Positions 4,277-5,457 of a DNA stretch of 5,457 nt are shown here, one piece after another. The DNA lies in the NCBI GenBank assembly GCA_021802375.1, contig JAKAAL010000354.1, forward strand, positions 1 through 5,457, in the 5' to 3' direction. Each line of letters starts with the position of its first letter. The stretch's first letter is position 1. The notes under the pieces are model-generated. The model ran no database searches, was not told where the DNA came from, and saw nothing but the letters and a program-made list of their open reading frames with translations. This DNA is from Bacillota bacterium. GTDB taxonomy: Bacteria; Bacillota_E; Sulfobacillia; Sulfobacillales; Sulfobacillaceae. Made by a program: the position numbers and the translations under genes.

Positions 4277-4463
4277 CCCATGATCCATCCCCCGCGTGCT
4301 TGGCGCACCACGCATCCAACAGGTTCCGCGGAATCACATGCACTTGCTTGGAGATCCGCATCACCGGAAAGTCCGGGTAATGCCGTCCCCATTCGTACAC
4401 CGTGGTGCGGGAGACGCCCAGCAATGCCGCAGCATCGGCGTAAGTCAAATACGGCTTGTCCAT
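4257..4463 (-). CDS. Excisionase/MerR-like small HTH DNA-binding protein
   Basis: A 68-residue protein of the helix-turn-helix group found in excisionases and AlpA/MerR-like factors. It has LTYADAAALLGVSRTTVYEW (6-25), then a wing-like part (PDFPVMRISKQVHVIP, 30-45), and a final helix RNLLDAWCAKHA. The pattern of an N-terminal LLGVSRTTVY recognition helix followed by a strand and a terminal helix is typical of the family; members bend DNA for excision or act as transcription factors. ATG at 4463 is chosen because AAAGGA lies about 10 nt upstream and the HTH domain begins right after it; the longer frame to 4535 runs back into the upstream gene. It is third in the regulator operon, 16 nt after the XRE-like gene. 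No integrase is visible nearby, so a regulatory role is as likely as excision. Confidence 0.82.
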   Translation of the reverse strand: MDKPYLTYADAAALLGVSRTTVYEWGRHYPDFPVMRISKQVHVIPRNLLDAWCAKHAGDGSWAQNKTS

Positions 4464-4479
4464 GCATAGCGCGTCCTTT

Positions 4480-4812
4480 CTAAGCCGCTCCCGGCCCATA
4501 GAAAGCCAAATGGGTTTTGACCACATTTTCGGCATACGTCAGAATGTCCGGCGCCTGCAGAATCCGACTGAGAGCGACTGCCATGTCCCATTCCATGGTG
4601 ATTTCAGCCCGTTCAATATGCGATAACGTATTAATGTTCGTGTGCACGCGCTGGCTCACTTGCAGAAGCGTCCACTCTCGGCGCAATCGGGCCAAGCGAA
4701 TGAAGTTCCCGAGTTCTTTGGAGATAGGAATGCGAATAATCAGCCCATCGATCAGCACCGGAGCGGGTGAGCGGGTGGGGTGGCGCAAGGGGACGATTTT
4801 CTGATCGGTCAT
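4480..4812 (-). CDS. XRE-like HTH regulator with N-terminal extension
   Basis: A 110-residue protein. Residues 1-31 form a proline-rich, non-helical extension. Residues 34-90 form a divergent Cro/CI-type domain with RLARLRREWTLLQVSQRV (39-56) and NINTLSHIERAEITMEWDMA (59-78), then LSRILQAPDIL. The usual Gln of helix 2 and Gly after the recognition helix are replaced (LLQVSQ, ERAEI), so DNA specificity may be unusual. ATG at 4812 is preferred over the longer frame to 4851: it lies 1 nt past the upstream stop and has AAAGGA about 8 nt upstream. It is co-transcribed with 5089-4814 and 4463-4257. A phage transcription factor is likely, with target unknown. Confidence 0.8.
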   Translation of the reverse strand: MTDQKIVPLRHPTRSPAPVLIDGLIIRIPISKELGNFIRLARLRREWTLLQVSQRVHTNINTLSHIERAEITMEWDMAVALSRILQAPDILTYAENVVKTHLAFYGPGAA

Positions 4813-4813
4813 G

Positions 4814-5089
4814 TTACCCATCCTTTCTTTTCCCACCGACAGATAATCCATCGGGGGGGTCTTGCAGTATGGTCAATAAAGAGGGCTGTGGATCGGTGAG
4901 CGGAAACAATTCGGTCACTGGATAATCCAACAGCTGCGCCAAGCGCATAGCTTGCCGAATGCCCGGGGTGCGTTGGCCGTTTTCCCACCGATGCACCGTC
5001 ACGGTGGCTACGCCGAGTTGGGCGGCAACTTGAGCCTGCGTCAACCCTAGACTTATGCGCCGAAGTTTCATCGTCATGCGAATCGGCAT
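4814..5089 (-). CDS. Cro-like XRE-family HTH regulator, minus-strand half of the outer switch
   Basis: A 91-residue protein with a clear Cro/CI-type domain: MKLRRISLGLTQAQVAAQLG (7-26), VATVTVHRWENGQRTPG (27-43), then QAMRLAQLLDYPVTELF (46-62). A roughly 29-residue polar tail ends GGKRKDG. The frame can be extended to 5113, but ATG at 5089 is preferred because AAAGGAAGG lies 6 nt upstream of it and the longer version would put that site inside the coding region. The gene has a strong extended -10 promoter at 5147-5174. It faces the plus-strand repressor-like gene at 5256, the classic arrangement of a Cro-like gene against a CI-like gene, and is first of three regulator genes. Which of the two maintains lysogeny is inference from direction: this one points to the recombination genes, so it should be the early lytic side. 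Confidence 0.87.
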   Translation of the reverse strand: MPIRMTMKLRRISLGLTQAQVAAQLGVATVTVHRWENGQRTPGIRQAMRLAQLLDYPVTELFPLTDPQPSLLTILQDPPDGLSVGGKRKDG

Positions 5090-5110
5090 AAAAAGCCTTC
5101 CTTTCTTGTG

Positions 5111-5143
5111 CATACATCGGTTACATTGCGTCTCCGATGTGTG
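5111..5143. promoter_or_regulatory. Long inverted repeat in the 5' leader of the Cro-like gene, candidate operator
   Basis: CATACATCGG (5111-5120) and CCGATGTGTG (5134-5143) pair over ten positions with one mismatch (a G-U in RNA), separated by 13 bases. It lies at the start and early leader of the leftward transcript beginning near 5140. It could be a repressor site on DNA, or an RNA hairpin just upstream of the ribosome binding site at about 5095-5104. Confidence 0.5.
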
Positions 5144-5146
5144 GTT

Positions 5147-5174
5147 ATTATATCACACTTCGGCTCACAGTCAA
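5147..5174 (-). promoter_or_regulatory. Strong leftward promoter of the regulator operon
   Basis: On the minus strand, TTGACT (5174-5169) is followed after 16 bases by a perfect TATAAT (5152-5147) with an extended -10 TG one base upstream (TGA-TATAAT). Start near 5140 gives a leader of about 50 nt before the ATG at 5089. A GTGTG/CACAC dyad (5139-5143 and 5154-5158) flanks the -10 box. Confidence 0.8.
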
Positions 5175-5190
5175 GAGCACATTCACACTT
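5153..5190. repeat. Direct repeat TCACACTT, two copies 30 bp apart
   Basis: TCACACTT occurs at 5153-5160 and again at 5183-5190, with a related TCACTT at 5194-5199. The first copy abuts the leftward -10 box and the second lies upstream of both promoters. The 30-bp spacing is close to three helical turns, so both would face the same side of the DNA. They may be regulator half-sites, but this is weak evidence on its own. Confidence 0.35.
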
Positions 5191-5202
5191 TGATCACTTT
5201 TC

Positions 5203-5231
5203 TTGATCGCCCCAATGGAGGGTTTTATACT
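5203..5231 (+). promoter_or_regulatory. Rightward promoter of the repressor-like gene at 5256
   Basis: TTGATC (5203-5208) and TATACT (5226-5231) are separated by 17 bases. Start near 5238 leaves a leader of about 18 nt that is essentially the ribosome binding site. It is back to back with the leftward promoter, their -35 boxes about 28 bp apart, so repressor bound between them could control both. Confidence 0.62.
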
Positions 5232-5255
5232 TAGATGTGGGAGGAATGTTACCAA

Positions 5256-5457
5256 ATGGATAAGCCCGAAATCGGTTGCCGCATCCGCTATTACCGTGAG
5301 CAACGCAGGTTGACGCAAAAACAACTGGCGCGTGCCGCCAATCTTGCGGCCGGCACGATTACCCGCTATGAAAGCGGGGAAGACCGGGAGCCTCGGCTGT
5401 ATGCGCTTCAGGCGATTGCCGCCGCGCTGACGATTCCTGTGACGGCTCTTATCGAGG
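5256..5457 (+). CDS. Partial CDS, repressor-like XRE-family HTH protein (N-terminal 67 residues)
   Basis: An open frame starts at ATG 5256 with GGAGG 11 nt upstream and runs off the right edge. The 67 visible residues are a complete Cro/CI-type HTH domain: IGCRIRYYREQRRLTQKQLA (6-25), AAGTITRYESGEDREPRLYA (31-50), then LQAIAAALTIPVTALIE. Whether a C-terminal oligomerisation or peptidase domain follows cannot be seen, and that would tell a CI/LexA-like or ImmR-like repressor from a simple Cro-like protein. It is divergent from the Cro-like gene at 5089 with its own promoter at 5203-5231, which fits a lysogeny repressor. An upstream ATG at 5246 opens only a five-codon frame with its start 1 nt from the ribosome binding site, so it is not credible as a gene. 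Confidence 0.85.
   Translation, partial: MDKPEIGCRIRYYREQRRLTQKQLARAANLAAGTITRYESGEDREPRLYALQAIAAALTIPVTALIE

Noticed and set aside
3904..4467. A 187-codon open frame on the minus strand across the inner switch
   Set aside because: It runs antisense through the HTH gene 3958-4173, through the terminators and out of frame through the excisionase-like gene. It has no ribosome binding site or protein-like domain.
4073..4483. A 136-codon plus-strand frame containing the ATG at 4229 just after the orphan promoter
   Set aside because: It is largely the complement of the excisionase-like gene, it would be cut by the terminator at 4244-4276, and its composition is not protein-like.
5246..5263. Five-codon upstream frame overlapping the repressor-like start
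   Set aside because: Its ATG lies 1 nt from the GGAGG, too close for initiation, and it is too short to judge.

Overview
The window looks like the immunity and early-recombination region of a temperate phage or prophage (or a related integrative element). The host is probably a Bacillota-type, Gram-positive bacterium. The evidence for the host is strong AAAGGAG/GGAGG ribosome binding sites before most genes, sigma-A-like -35/-10 boxes and moderate base composition. The phage assignment rests on a lambda-Red-like pair (a YqaJ-family exonuclease and a Bet/RecT-family annealing protein) that follows a cluster of small helix-turn-helix regulators with divergent promoters. Genus cannot be fixed from this sequence.

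Right part (about 3630-5457): six small DNA-binding proteins lie in about 1.8 kb and form two divergent switches. The outer switch is a plus-strand repressor-like gene (from 5256, cut by the window end) against a minus-strand Cro-like gene (5089-4814). Their intergenic region holds two good promoters, an inverted repeat and direct repeats. The minus gene is followed by two further minus-strand regulators: an XRE-like protein (4812-4480) and an excisionase-like protein (4463-4257). The inner switch is a pair of paralogous HTH genes, 3867-3631 (minus) and 3958-4173 (plus). Between them are two identical 15-bp operators, one inside the -35/-10 spacer of each divergent promoter.

Two compact plus-strand promoter-to-terminator cassettes carry no open reading frame of note: 3529-3616 and 4188-4276. 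Each would make an RNA of roughly 50 nt that folds into a hairpin with a U-rich tail. One overlaps the 3' end of the excisionase-like gene in antisense, a layout that resembles OOP RNA of lambda. The other sits in the only sizeable gap of the minus-strand gene chain. These cassettes are the most interesting part of the window.

Left part (1-3528): a very tight minus-strand operon of nine genes, with 4-8 nt overlaps or 1-15 nt gaps, read right to left. It encodes a Cys4 zinc-finger-like protein, two small unknown proteins, the YqaJ-type exonuclease, the Bet-type annealing protein, a 40-residue single-pass membrane protein, a helical unknown, a pentapeptide-repeat protein, and a gene that runs off the left edge. 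The likely logic is that the regulators decide when the operon is read. The exonuclease and Bet protein then carry out single-strand annealing recombination of phage DNA, while the small genes are typical accessory early genes. No tRNA, rRNA, CRISPR array, insertion sequence or integrase is visible, and no gene-free stretch reaches 300 bases.
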